NCBI RefSeq assembly: GCF_937888285.1
Contig: NZ_CALART010000053.1
Span: 1 to 18,083, forward strand
Direction of reading: 5' to 3'
DNA from: an uncultured Aquimonas sp.
Lineage (GTDB): Bacteria; Pseudomonadota; Gammaproteobacteria; Xanthomonadales; Xanthomonadaceae
Length of the DNA stretch: 18,083 nucleotides
Within the stretch, counting starts at the first letter, position 1; each line of letters begins with the position of its first letter. The notes under the pieces are model-generated. The model had not been told where the DNA came from. It saw only the letters and a list, made by a program, of their open reading frames with translations, and made no database searches. A program made the position numbers and the translations under genes. This document shows positions 11,846 to 18,083 of the stretch, in pieces.

Positions 11846-13060
11846 ATGAACACCCTCACGCTCCCCGCCGATCTCGCCCGCACCCTGTCGGCCGCGCCGC
11901 ACCGGCTGCTGTTCTTCATCGGTGCGGCCAATGTGCTGGCGGCCATGGCCTGGTGGACCCTGTGGCTGATGAACCCTGCCGCCCTGCCCGCAGGCAGCGT
12001 GCCGGCCGGCTGGATGCACGCCTTCATCCTGCAGTACCAGGTGCTGCCGAGCTTCTTCTTCGGCTTCCTGATCACCGTGTTCCCCCGCTGGATGGGCCTG
12101 CCCGAACTCGGTCGCTGGCACTACGTGCCGGTGGGCCTCGGCATGATCAGCGGCCAGCTGCTGTGCCTGGCTTCGATGTTCAGCGGCAGCGGCCTGCTGC
12201 TGCATCTGGGCGTGGTCAACACGATCGCCGGCTGGGCCGCCGGGCTCACGGTACTGGGCAGCGTGCTGCTGCGTGATCGCCAGACCACCTGGCATGCGAT
12301 CAGCGGCTTCGCGGCGCTGGTGATCGGCTTTGCCGGCCTGCTGTGTTTCGCCGTCTACCTGCACACCGGTGACGCGCGCTTGGCCTATGTGGTGATCAAG
12401 CTCGGCAGCTTCGGCCTGCTGCTGCCGGTGTATGCGACGGTGGCGCACCGGATGTTCCCCTTCTTCGCCGCCAACGTGGTGCCTGGCTATGCGCCCTGGC
12501 GGCCGCTGTGGCTGCTGGCGGCGCAGTGGCCGCTGTGGCTGGCGCATCTGGCGCTGGAGCTGATGCACGGCCACGCCTGGCTGTGGCTGGTCGACTTGCC
12601 CCTGCTGGCGCTGGCGGCCTTGAGCGTCTGGCGCTGGTGGCCGCGCGGCCCGATGCCGGCCCTGCTGCGGGTGCTGTTCGTCGGCTATGCCTGGCTGCCG
12701 ATCGCAATGGCGCTGTACGCCGCGCAAAGCCTGTGGATGTTCTGGAGCGGCGAGTTCGCGCTCGGCCGCGCGCCGGTGCATGCGCTGTCGATCGGCCTGT
12801 TCGGCAGCCTGCTGGTGGCGATGGTGACGCGGGTGACGCAGGGCCATTCGGGTCGGCCGCTGGTGCTGGGCAGGGTCGCCCTGTTCGCCTTCATCGGCAT
12901 GCAGGCGGTCGCGGTGCTGCGGGTGGTCGGCGAGCTGGTGGCCTCACCCATGGACTGGTATCGCGCAGCGGCGCTGGGCTGGCTGCTGGTGTTCCTGCCC
13001 TGGGTCGCGCGCTCGCTGTGGATCTACCTGCGGCCGCGCGCGGATGGCCGGCCCGGTTGA
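11846..13060 (+). CDS. nnrS: NnrS family membrane protein
   Basis: A 404-aa polytopic inner-membrane protein with about 12 helices. NnrS proteins are heme- and copper-containing membrane proteins that protect cells against NO-related stress during denitrification. Family signatures are the HAFILQYQVLPSFFFGFLITVFPRW segment (split across residues 58-82) and H312-A-L-S-I-G through to the V-T-R-V-x-x-G-H334-S-G-R-P-L motif; H201 lies in the AHRMFPFF segment. I chose the ATG at 11846 because upstream in-frame sequence is repeat DNA and low-complexity proline codons. No Shine-Dalgarno is visible before it. Together with an FNR-type box centred 41.5 bp upstream, this suggests a leaderless mRNA. SirB2 follows in the same direction after 161 bp. 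Confidence 0.93.
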   Translation: MNTLTLPADLARTLSAAPHRLLFFIGAANVLAAMAWWTLWLMNPAALPAGSVPAGWMHAFILQYQVLPSFFFGFLITVFPRWMGLPELGRWHYVPVGLGMISGQLLCLASMFSGSGLLLHLGVVNTIAGWAAGLTVLGSVLLRDRQTTWHAISGFAALVIGFAGLLCFAVYLHTGDARLAYVVIKLGSFGLLLPVYATVAHRMFPFFAANVVPGYAPWRPLWLLAAQWPLWLAHLALELMHGHAWLWLVDLPLLALAALSVWRWWPRGPMPALLRVLFVGYAWLPIAMALYAAQSLWMFWSGEFALGRAPVHALSIGLFGSLLVAMVTRVTQGHSGRPLVLGRVALFAFIGMQAVAVLRVVGELVASPMDWYRAAALGWLLVFLPWVARSLWIYLRPRADGRPG

Positions 13061-13091
13061 GGCGGCCGCATCATCCAATTCCACCGGTGCC

Positions 13092-13117
13092 CATAGGGTG
13101 GGCCCTGGCCCACCATG
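13092..13117 (+). repeat. GGTGGGCC/GGCCCACC palindrome, copy 11
   Basis: Full-length copy in the ATAG-to-CATG orientation, in the gap between nnrS and the SirB2 gene, 31 bp after the nnrS stop. Confidence 0.9.
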
Positions 13118-13193
13118 GACTCCGCTTCCACCTCATGCTTTCCATTCGGCAGGCAGAAGAGCCCTCAAGCCCGCACGCCAGTACGGCGCTCCG

Positions 13194-13214
13194 AATCCCC
13201 AATCCCCAATCCCC
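13194..13214. repeat. Short AATCCCC heptad array upstream of the SirB2 gene
   Basis: Three tandem AATCCCC heptads, a one-base variant of the GAATCCC family. They end seven bases before the SirB2 start codon and occupy the position of a ribosome binding site. The orientation relative to the gene is the same as at 2449-2492. Confidence 0.8.
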
Positions 13215-13221
13215 GCCGCCC

Positions 13222-13623
13222 ATGCTCGAACTCTATCCACAGATCAAAGCCGCCCACGTCGGCCTCGTGCTGCTGAGCGGCGGACTCTTCGCCCTGCGCG
13301 GCCTGCTGGTGCTGCTGGGCCAGCGCTGGGCCAATGCCGCGGCCGTGCGCTATCTGAGCTACACCATCGATACCGCACTGTTGACCGCGGCGCTGATGCT
13401 GCTGGTGGTGCTGAAGCTCAACCCCTTCACCACGCCCTGGCTGCTGACCAAGCTGGTGCTGCTGGTGCTCTACATCGTGCTCGGGGTGATGGCGCTGAAG
13501 CGCGCGCGCTCGACTGCGCAACGATGGAGCTACTACCTGGCGGCGCTGGCAAGCTTCGGCTTCATGTACACGGTGGCGCGGGCGCACCAGCCCTGGGGCC
13601 TCTTCAGCAGCTGGCTCGCATAG
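13222..13623 (+). CDS. SirB2 family membrane protein
   Basis: A 133-aa integral membrane protein with four predicted helices (about 10-32, 42-64, 72-92, 102-122). The SirB2 pattern is clear: YPQIKAAHV at 5-13 leading to a LLSGGLFALRG helix, D51-T just before the second helix, and W73-L-L-T-K-x-x-x-x-x-x-Y-I-V-L-G in the third. The molecular function of SirB2 is not established. The call is for the family only. The start follows an AATCCCC array with no Shine-Dalgarno sequence. The TAG stop is part of a degenerate palindrome (13621-13645). Its position between nnrS and the FNR-type regulator suggests a role in the same nitrogen oxide response, by association only. Confidence 0.88.
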   Translation: MLELYPQIKAAHVGLVLLSGGLFALRGLLVLLGQRWANAAAVRYLSYTIDTALLTAALMLLVVLKLNPFTTPWLLTKLVLLVLYIVLGVMALKRARSTAQRWSYYLAALASFGFMYTVARAHQPWGLFSSWLA

Positions 13624-13645
13624 GGCGGACCCTGGCCCCACCGTG
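13621..13645 (+). repeat. Degenerate GGTGGGCC/GGCCCACC palindrome, copy 12
   Basis: TAGGGCGGACCCTGGCCCC then ACCGTG, with about four departures from consensus. The TAG is the stop codon of the SirB2 gene, so the repeat overlaps the end of a coding sequence. Confidence 0.7.
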
Positions 13646-13740
13646 GCCGGCGCAGTGCCGCCACACTGGCTCCTCGGCAGGCGTGTCGCGATCACCGGAG
13701 GGGCGCTTGCGCAGCTTGTGACCGCGGTGTGTGTCCAGCT

Positions 13741-13766
13741 CATGGTGGGCCAGGGCCCACCCTATG
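13741..13766 (-). repeat. GGTGGGCC/GGCCCACC palindrome, copy 13
   Basis: Full-length copy in the CATG-to-CTATG orientation, between the convergent SirB2 and FNR-type genes, preceded by the usual GTGTGTCCAGCT-like flank. It may act as a bidirectional terminator. Confidence 0.9.
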
Positions 13767-13768
13767 GG

Positions 13769-13822
13769 TCAGTCGCGCAGCACGGGCTGCGTGGTGCCTT
13801 CAGTCGCGCAGCACGGGCTGCG
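13769..13822. repeat. Duplicated 3' end of the FNR-type gene
   Basis: The 23-bp sequence ending the regulator gene (TCAGTCGCGCAG then CACGGGCTGCG on the plus strand, 13800-13822) occurs again at 13769-13791, a 31-bp step. The duplicate includes a second TGA in the minus-strand direction. It looks like a slipped-strand duplication of the last codons. Confidence 0.85.
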
Positions 13823-14552
13823 CGAGGGCGTGCAGGCGATTGAGGTCCAGCAGCTCGAACTCGCGGCGGTTGACGTGGATGAGGCCTTCGTCCTGGAAGC
13901 GCCGCACCACGCGCGAGACCGTCTCCGCGGCCAGCCGCAGGTAGTTGGCGATGTCGGTGCGCGACATCGCCAGGTTGAAGCGGGTGGACGAGAAGCCGCG
14001 CGCGGCGAAGCGCCGCGAGAAGCTCAGCAGGAAGGCGGCCATGCGCTCGTCGGCGCTGAAGTCACCGGCCAGCAGCGCAGCCTTGTTGATGTCTTGGCTC
14101 AGCAGCCGGAACAGCTGGCCCTGCAGGCCCGGCATGCGGGTCGCAAGCGTCGCCATCATCGGGAACGAGAAGCGGCACAGCATCACCGTGTCCAGCGCCA
14201 TCACATTGCAGGGAAAGCGCGCGCTGTGGATGGCGTTGAGCCCGATCACCTCCCCGGGTAGGAAGAAGCCCAGCACCTGCTCGCGGCCCTGCGCATCGAC
14301 GGTGAAGGTCTTGACCGTGCCGGCACGCACCGCGGCGATGGCGTTGAAGCTCTCGCCCTCGCGGAAGATGTAGTCGCCGGCCTGGAACGGCCCGATGTGT
14401 TCGACCAGGCAGTGCAGCTCCATCAGCGCGGCCTTGTCGTAGCCCTCGGCCTGGCAGGCACCGGCGAAGGCGCAGGTGCTGCAGAAGTGCAGGGCATCGC
14501 CGTCATCGGCGATCGGCGTGGGTCGGGCGCGGTGTGCGCTGGGTGTGCTCAT
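13800..14552 (-). CDS. fnr: FNR-type [4Fe-4S] oxygen-sensing transcription regulator
   Basis: A 250-aa Crp/Fnr-family activator. The N-terminal cysteines C24-x2-C27-x5-C33 and the distal C126 (in VMLC) reproduce the four ligands of E. coli FNR (C20, C23, C29, C122) with the same spacing, so it should sense oxygen and possibly NO through a [4Fe-4S] cluster. Residues about 40-150 form the cyclic-nucleotide-fold domain and the C-terminal third is a winged helix. The recognition helix carries E210, S213 and R214 (AETVSRVV), equivalent to FNR E209/S212/R213, which read TTGAT half-sites. Dnr-type NO regulators lack these cysteines. The ATG at 14552 gives a normal 23-residue lead to the cysteines. 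No clear Shine-Dalgarno precedes it. Likely targets are the boxes at 5187, 5237, 8569 and 11798. Confidence 0.93.
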   Translation of the reverse strand: MSTPSAHRARPTPIADDGDALHFCSTCAFAGACQAEGYDKAALMELHCLVEHIGPFQAGDYIFREGESFNAIAAVRAGTVKTFTVDAQGREQVLGFFLPGEVIGLNAIHSARFPCNVMALDTVMLCRFSFPMMATLATRMPGLQGQLFRLLSQDINKAALLAGDFSADERMAAFLLSFSRRFAARGFSSTRFNLAMSRTDIANYLRLAAETVSRVVRRFQDEGLIHVNRREFELLDLNRLHALAQPVLRD

Positions 14553-14707
14553 GCGACAGCCGTGACGTGAGTTGGGGTCGAATGCTACCGCGCCCCGGCC
14601 TTGTGGCACATGCCCGGGCTTCACGCCCGGCCGCACTGTCCACGGGGTCGCGCGGCAGGCCCGCAGCAGCCCGCGCGCCTTTCCTCCACCCCTGCGCGGA
14701 GAGCGCC

Positions 14708-16342
14708 ATGGACAGACGCGATTTCCTTACCTTCACAGGGCTCGGCGCCGCCGGCCTGCTGCTGGCCCGCCCCGGCCGGCTGATCGCCGCCGAGGCGCTC
14801 ACCGACGGGCGCATCGACCTCGCCATCAAGAAGGCCCTGGCCGACCGCGCGCTGACCGCCGCGACCGAGGCCGGCGCCAGCTACTGCGACATCCGCATCG
14901 GTCGTTACCTGAACCAGTTCATCGTCACCCGCGAGGACAAGGTGCAGAACGTCGCCAGCACCGAGTCGATCGGTGCCGGCATCCGCGTCATCGCCAATGG
15001 CACCTGGGGCTTCGCCGCCACCAGCACGCTCACCGCCGAGGCCATCGTTGCCGCAGCACTCGAAGCCGTCGCCATCGCCAAGGCCAACTCGGCCGTGCAG
15101 AGCGAGCCGGTGCGGCTGGCGCCGGTCAAGGGCGTGGGCGAGGTCAGCTGGGCCACGCCGATCAAGAAGAACGCGATGGAAGTGCCGATCAAGGACAAGG
15201 TCGAGCTGCTGTTGTCAGCCAACGCCGAGGCGATGAAGGCCGGCGCCAGCTTCGTCAACTCGACGATGTTCCAGATCAACGAGCAGAAGTACTTCGCCTC
15301 CACCGACGGCAGCTACATCGACCAGGACGTGCACCGCCTGTGGGTGCCGCTGCAGGTCACCGCGGTCGACAAGAGCAGCGGCAAGTTCCGCAACCGCGCG
15401 GGCCTGTCGACGCCGGTCGGCATGGGCTACGAGTACCTGGATGGCGACGCCTCGGAGCGCATCGAGATGCCCGGCGGCGTGATCGGCTACCGCAACAGCT
15501 ACAACCTGATCGAAGATGCCGCGGCCGCTGCGCGTCACGCCGTCGAGAAGCTGAAGGCGCCGAGCGTCAAGCCGGGCAAGTACGACCTCGTGCTCGACCC
15601 GCAGCACCTGTGGCTGACCATCCACGAGTCGGTGGGCCATCCGCTCGAGCTCGACCGCGTGCTCGGCTACGAGGCCAACTTCGCCGGCACCAGCTTCGCC
15701 ACGCTCGACAAGCGCGAGGCCAAGTTCCAGTACGGCAGCGACAAGGTCACCCTGTTCGCCGACAAGACCCAGGTCGGCAGCCTCGGCGCGGTGGGCTACG
15801 ACGACGAGGGCGTGCCGACCAAGCGCTGGGATCTGGTCCGTGACGGCATCCTGGTCAACTACCAGGCGATCCGCGATCAGGCCCACATCATCGGCGAGAG
15901 CGAGTCGCACGGCTGCTGCTATGCGGATTCGTGGAACGCCGTGCAGTTCCAGCGCATGCCGAACGTGTCGCTGGCGCCGGGCAAGGACGAGCTCAGCCCC
16001 GAGCAGATGATCGAGGGCGTCGAGAACGGCATCTACATCGTCGGCGCCGGCAGCTTCTCGATCGACCAGCAGCGCTACAACGCGCAGTTCGGCGGCCAGC
16101 TGTTCTACGAGATCAAGGACGGCAAGATCACCCAGATGCTCGAAGACGTGGCCTACCAGATCCGCACGCCGGAGTTCTGGAACGCCTGCGACGCGGTCTG
16201 CGACGAGCGCGACTATCGACTGGGCGGCAGCTTCTTCGACGGCAAGGGCCAGCCCTCGCAGGTCTCGGCGGTGTCGCATGGATCGTCGACGGCGCGCTTC
16301 CGCGGCATCAATGTCATCAACACCGCCCGCAACATCGGCTGA
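14708..16342 (+). CDS. TldD-family metalloprotease with Tat signal
   Basis: A 544-aa TldD-family protein. TldD pairs with TldE/PmbA to form a heterodimeric zinc protease that degrades unfolded or leader peptides. H306-E-S-V-G-H311 is the family's HExxxH zinc site. The N-terminus is a twin-arginine signal (R3-R4-D-F-L-T-F-T-G, hydrophobic stretch 11-20, A-x-A site near 27-30), predicting folded export to the periplasm, whereas classical TldD is cytoplasmic. In E. coli TldD a C-terminal cysteine is the third zinc ligand. The corresponding place here reads F-F-D511-G-K-G-Q, so that cysteine seems replaced, perhaps by D511 (alignment by eye from memory). The ATG at 14708 follows GGAGAG by four bases. 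The TldE-like gene follows 17 bp later, so they form an operon. No symbol is given because it is probably not the orthologue of the housekeeping tldD. Confidence 0.92.
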   Translation: MDRRDFLTFTGLGAAGLLLARPGRLIAAEALTDGRIDLAIKKALADRALTAATEAGASYCDIRIGRYLNQFIVTREDKVQNVASTESIGAGIRVIANGTWGFAATSTLTAEAIVAAALEAVAIAKANSAVQSEPVRLAPVKGVGEVSWATPIKKNAMEVPIKDKVELLLSANAEAMKAGASFVNSTMFQINEQKYFASTDGSYIDQDVHRLWVPLQVTAVDKSSGKFRNRAGLSTPVGMGYEYLDGDASERIEMPGGVIGYRNSYNLIEDAAAAARHAVEKLKAPSVKPGKYDLVLDPQHLWLTIHESVGHPLELDRVLGYEANFAGTSFATLDKREAKFQYGSDKVTLFADKTQVGSLGAVGYDDEGVPTKRWDLVRDGILVNYQAIRDQAHIIGESESHGCCYADSWNAVQFQRMPNVSLAPGKDELSPEQMIEGVENGIYIVGAGSFSIDQQRYNAQFGGQLFYEIKDGKITQMLEDVAYQIRTPEFWNACDAVCDERDYRLGGSFFDGKGQPSQVSAVSHGSSTARFRGINVINTARNIG

Positions 16343-16359
16343 GGTCCAAGGAGGACACC

Positions 16360-17709
16360 ATGAGCATGTTCACTGAAGCCGAAGCCAAGGCCATCCTCGA
16401 CAAGGTCATCGCCCTGTCGAAGGCCGACGAATGCATCGCCACCCTGACCGGCAACCGCGAGGGCAACATCCGCTTCGCCCGCAATTCGGTCTCGACCTCG
16501 GGCGTGGTCAACGAGGTCAACCTCGCCGTGCAGGTCGCCTTCGGCAAGCGCAGCGGCATCGCCACCACCAACAGCTTCGACGACACCTCGCTGGAGCGCG
16601 TCGTGCGCCGCGCCGAGGAGCTGGCCCAGCTGGCGCCGGAGAACCCGGAGTTCATGCCGGCGGTGGAGAAGCAGAGCTACACCGCGACGCCGACCTATGT
16701 GCAGGCCACCGCCGACATCGACCCGGCCTTCCGCGCCAAGGTCGCGCTGGATTCGATCAAGCCCTGCAAGGACGACAGCCTGGTCGCGGCCGGCTACCTC
16801 GCCGACAACACCGGCTTCATCGCCACGGCAAACAGCCGCGGCAACTTCGGCTACCAGCAGCTCAACAACCTCGACTACACCTGCACGGTGCGCACCGCCG
16901 ACGAGACCGGCTCGGGCTGGGTCGCCACCAATCTGGCCGATGCCTCGAAGTTCGATGCCTCGAAGGACATCCAGACCGCGATCCGCAAGGCCAAGGGCTC
17001 GGTCGATGCCAAGGCGCTGGAGCCCGGCAAGTACACGGTGGTGCTCGAACCGGCCGCGGTCTCGGGCCTGTTGATGTTCATGCTGATGGGCTTCGATGCC
17101 CGTCAGGCCGACGAGGGCCGCAGCTTCCTGTCGAAGAAGGGCGGCGGCAACCGCCTCGGCGAGAAGGTGTTCGACGAGCGCGTGAACGCCTTCGCCGACC
17201 CGGCCCACCCCGATGTGCCGGTGCTGCCCTGGGACATGGACGGTCTGCCGCGCGGCAAGCACGCCATCATCGAGAACGGCGTCGTCAAGCACCTGAACTA
17301 TTCGCGCTACTGGGCGAAGCAGCAGGAGCGCGAGCCGATCGCCATGCCCGGCAACATCATCATGAGCGGCGGCGACAAGAGCACCGAGGACATGGTCAAG
17401 TCGACCAAGCGCGGCATCCTGGTGACCCGCACCTGGTACATCCGCCTGGTCGATCCGCAGACCGTGCTGCTGACCGGTCTGACCCGCGACGGCACCTTCT
17501 ACATCGAAGACGGCGAGGTGAAACACCCGATCAAGAATTTCCGCTTCAACGAATCGCCGATCATCATGCTCAACAACATCGAGGAGCTGGGTCGACCCGA
17601 ACGCATCAACGCGGGTGCCGGCGTCGGCGGCGGCCCGGGCATCGCGATGATGGTGCCGGCGATGAAGGTGCGGGATTTCACCTTCACTTCGCTGTCGGAT
17701 GCGGTGTAG
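16360..17709 (+). CDS. TldE/PmbA-family partner protein
   Basis: A 449-aa member of the TldD/PmbA family without the HExxxH motif, as expected for the non-catalytic TldE/PmbA partner. Family features are the N-terminal beta-rich domain (about 20-110) and the C-terminal region with G-x-x-x-G-I-L-V-T-R-T-W-Y-I-R (347-361 region), the F-R-F-N-E-S-P segment and the glycine-rich G-A-G-V-G-G-G-P-G near 425. It has no signal peptide although its partner carries a Tat signal. An AAGGAGG ribosome binding site at 16348-16354 precedes the ATG by five bases. No terminator hairpin other than the palindrome at 17733 is apparent after the stop. Confidence 0.92.
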   Translation: MSMFTEAEAKAILDKVIALSKADECIATLTGNREGNIRFARNSVSTSGVVNEVNLAVQVAFGKRSGIATTNSFDDTSLERVVRRAEELAQLAPENPEFMPAVEKQSYTATPTYVQATADIDPAFRAKVALDSIKPCKDDSLVAAGYLADNTGFIATANSRGNFGYQQLNNLDYTCTVRTADETGSGWVATNLADASKFDASKDIQTAIRKAKGSVDAKALEPGKYTVVLEPAAVSGLLMFMLMGFDARQADEGRSFLSKKGGGNRLGEKVFDERVNAFADPAHPDVPVLPWDMDGLPRGKHAIIENGVVKHLNYSRYWAKQQEREPIAMPGNIIMSGGDKSTEDMVKSTKRGILVTRTWYIRLVDPQTVLLTGLTRDGTFYIEDGEVKHPIKNFRFNESPIIMLNNIEELGRPERINAGAGVGGGPGIAMMVPAMKVRDFTFTSLSDAV

Positions 17710-17732
17710 CGGCAGGAACGGGCGTGCATGCT

Positions 17733-17758
17733 CATAGGGTGGGCCCTGGCCCACCGTG
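17733..17758 (+). repeat. GGTGGGCC/GGCCCACC palindrome, copy 14
   Basis: Copy in the ATAG-to-CGTG orientation, 23 bp after the TldE-like stop codon. Its right flank is the reverse complement of the GAGGCGAG-YGTGGAGCT flank seen in other copies. It forms the outer edge of an inverted third module. Confidence 0.9.
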
Positions 17759-17799
17759 GGCTCCACGCTCGTCTCGTTCCAAGCGGTCGCCGCTCTGGG

Positions 17800-17901
17800 C
17801 CCCTCTCCCATCGGGGAGCGGTTCGGGGTCGCTCATCGGCTGCCGGTGGCAGCCGATGACCCCGAGAGCCCGAGCGAAGCGAAGGTGGGTTGGGGAGGGG
17901 G
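17800..17901. repeat. Three-tier hairpin element, copy C (inverted)
   Basis: Reverse-complement homologue of 8366-8475. The inner stem ATCGGCTGCC (17835-17844) pairs with GGCAGCCGAT (17848-17857), the middle stem TCGGGGTC with GACCCCGA, and the outer CCCCTC-type arm with GGGGAGGGG. The inner stem is identical to copy A while the loop and outer arms have changed. Confidence 0.75.
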
Positions 17902-18083
17902 CCGGGCGAAGCGCTCGCTCCGAGCCTTGTCTGGCGTTGGTGCTCGGCTTTCAGCTCTTGCTATACCTGATGGCTCTTCGCTCGGGGCGAAAAGCAGGGT
18001 CAAGAGCTTTCGGTCCGTCCTGCGGCCGGCCCGACCTACCTTTCTTTGCGTGGCCAAAGAAAGGTAGGCCAAAGAAAGGCCAC
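17902..18083 (-). ncRNA. Left part of a third, inverted hairpin-string module (runs off the window)
   Basis: Read on the minus strand this carries the module's GTGGCC, the 14-bp hairpin and the GGTCGGGC and GAAAGCTCTTG stretches seen in copies A and B. The hairpin is at 18035-18068: CCTACCTTTCTTTG with CAAAGAAAGGTAGG around the loop CGTGGC, which is GCCACG on the minus strand. Compared with A and B the stem has two compensatory base-pair changes. The AGGGAT-loop hairpins would lie just beyond 18083. No gene is seen here. Confidence 0.4.

Noticed and set aside
12508..13623. Long ORF covering the SirB2 gene and part of nnrS
   Set aside because: Only the last 133 codons (from 13222) match a family; the front part is an out-of-frame reading of nnrS.
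13800..14552. Dnr/NnrR-type NO sensor
   Set aside because: The four cysteines in exact FNR spacing point to a [4Fe-4S] FNR/Anr-type sensor.
2683..17709. The 15-aa ORF as a RiPP precursor for the TldD/TldE pair
   Set aside because: They are 12 kb apart, the peptide has no leader-like features, no RiPP-modifying enzymes are present and TldD appears exported.
16213..17811. 532-codon minus-strand ORF opposite the TldE-like gene
   Set aside because: Shadow of a well-supported gene, running into palindrome sequence at its start.

Overview
This is a very GC-rich stretch of a gammaproteobacterial chromosome. GGGATTC-type heptad arrays, dense GGTGGGCC/GGCCCACC palindromes and the gene content suggest a xanthomonad-type (Lysobacter/Rhodanobacter-like) denitrifier. 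The taxonomic call is inference from sequence style, not from a marker gene.

Layout. Positions 1-2551 hold a small block of unrelated genes: cytidine deaminase (cdd, -), a secreted protein with an apparent SMI1/KNR4 (SUKH)-like region (+), and a 132-aa hypothetical protein (-). The block is bracketed by two composite direct repeats, each a heptad array followed by a palindrome. Positions 2900-14552 form a nitrite/nitric-oxide respiration cluster. It contains a cytochrome cd1 nitrite reductase NirS with an extra N-terminal cytochrome c domain and a lipobox (-), a divergent heme-type TonB-dependent receptor (+), a single-subunit quinol nitric oxide reductase NorZ (+), NnrS (+), a SirB2-family membrane protein (+) and an FNR-type [4Fe-4S] regulator (-). 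Positions 14708-17709 hold a two-gene operon: a Tat-signalled TldD-family metalloprotease and its TldE/PmbA-type partner.

How the genes fit together. NirS would make NO in the periplasm, NorZ would reduce it to N2O, and NnrS (with SirB2 perhaps) belongs to NO tolerance. FNR-type sites (TTGAC/CTGAC-N4-GTCAG/ATCAG) lie before nirS, the TonB receptor, norZ and nnrS, and the FNR-type regulator with all four cluster cysteines is encoded next door. The nnrS site is centred exactly 41.5 bp before the ATG, which suggests a leaderless transcript. Genes for heme d1 synthesis, nirC/nirM and nos are not in the window.

The most unusual content is non-coding. Two long intergenic regions (7547-8648 and 10926-11845, flanking norZ) carry near-identical copies of a modular element, and the start of a third, inverted copy runs off the right end (17733-18083). 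The module order is palindrome, CGCTTCY heptads, a string of hairpins, tandem units, then a three-tier hairpin. Three consecutive hairpins have unrelated stems but the same closing base pairs and hexaloop, GC-AGGGAT-GC. This matches the hexaloop of the CsrA/RsmA SELEX consensus (ARGGAU closed by C-G). A further hairpin has a 14-bp stem and a GCCACG loop, and shows two compensatory base-pair changes between copies. I propose a repeated structured RNA family that could bind or titrate RsmA; this is untested inference.
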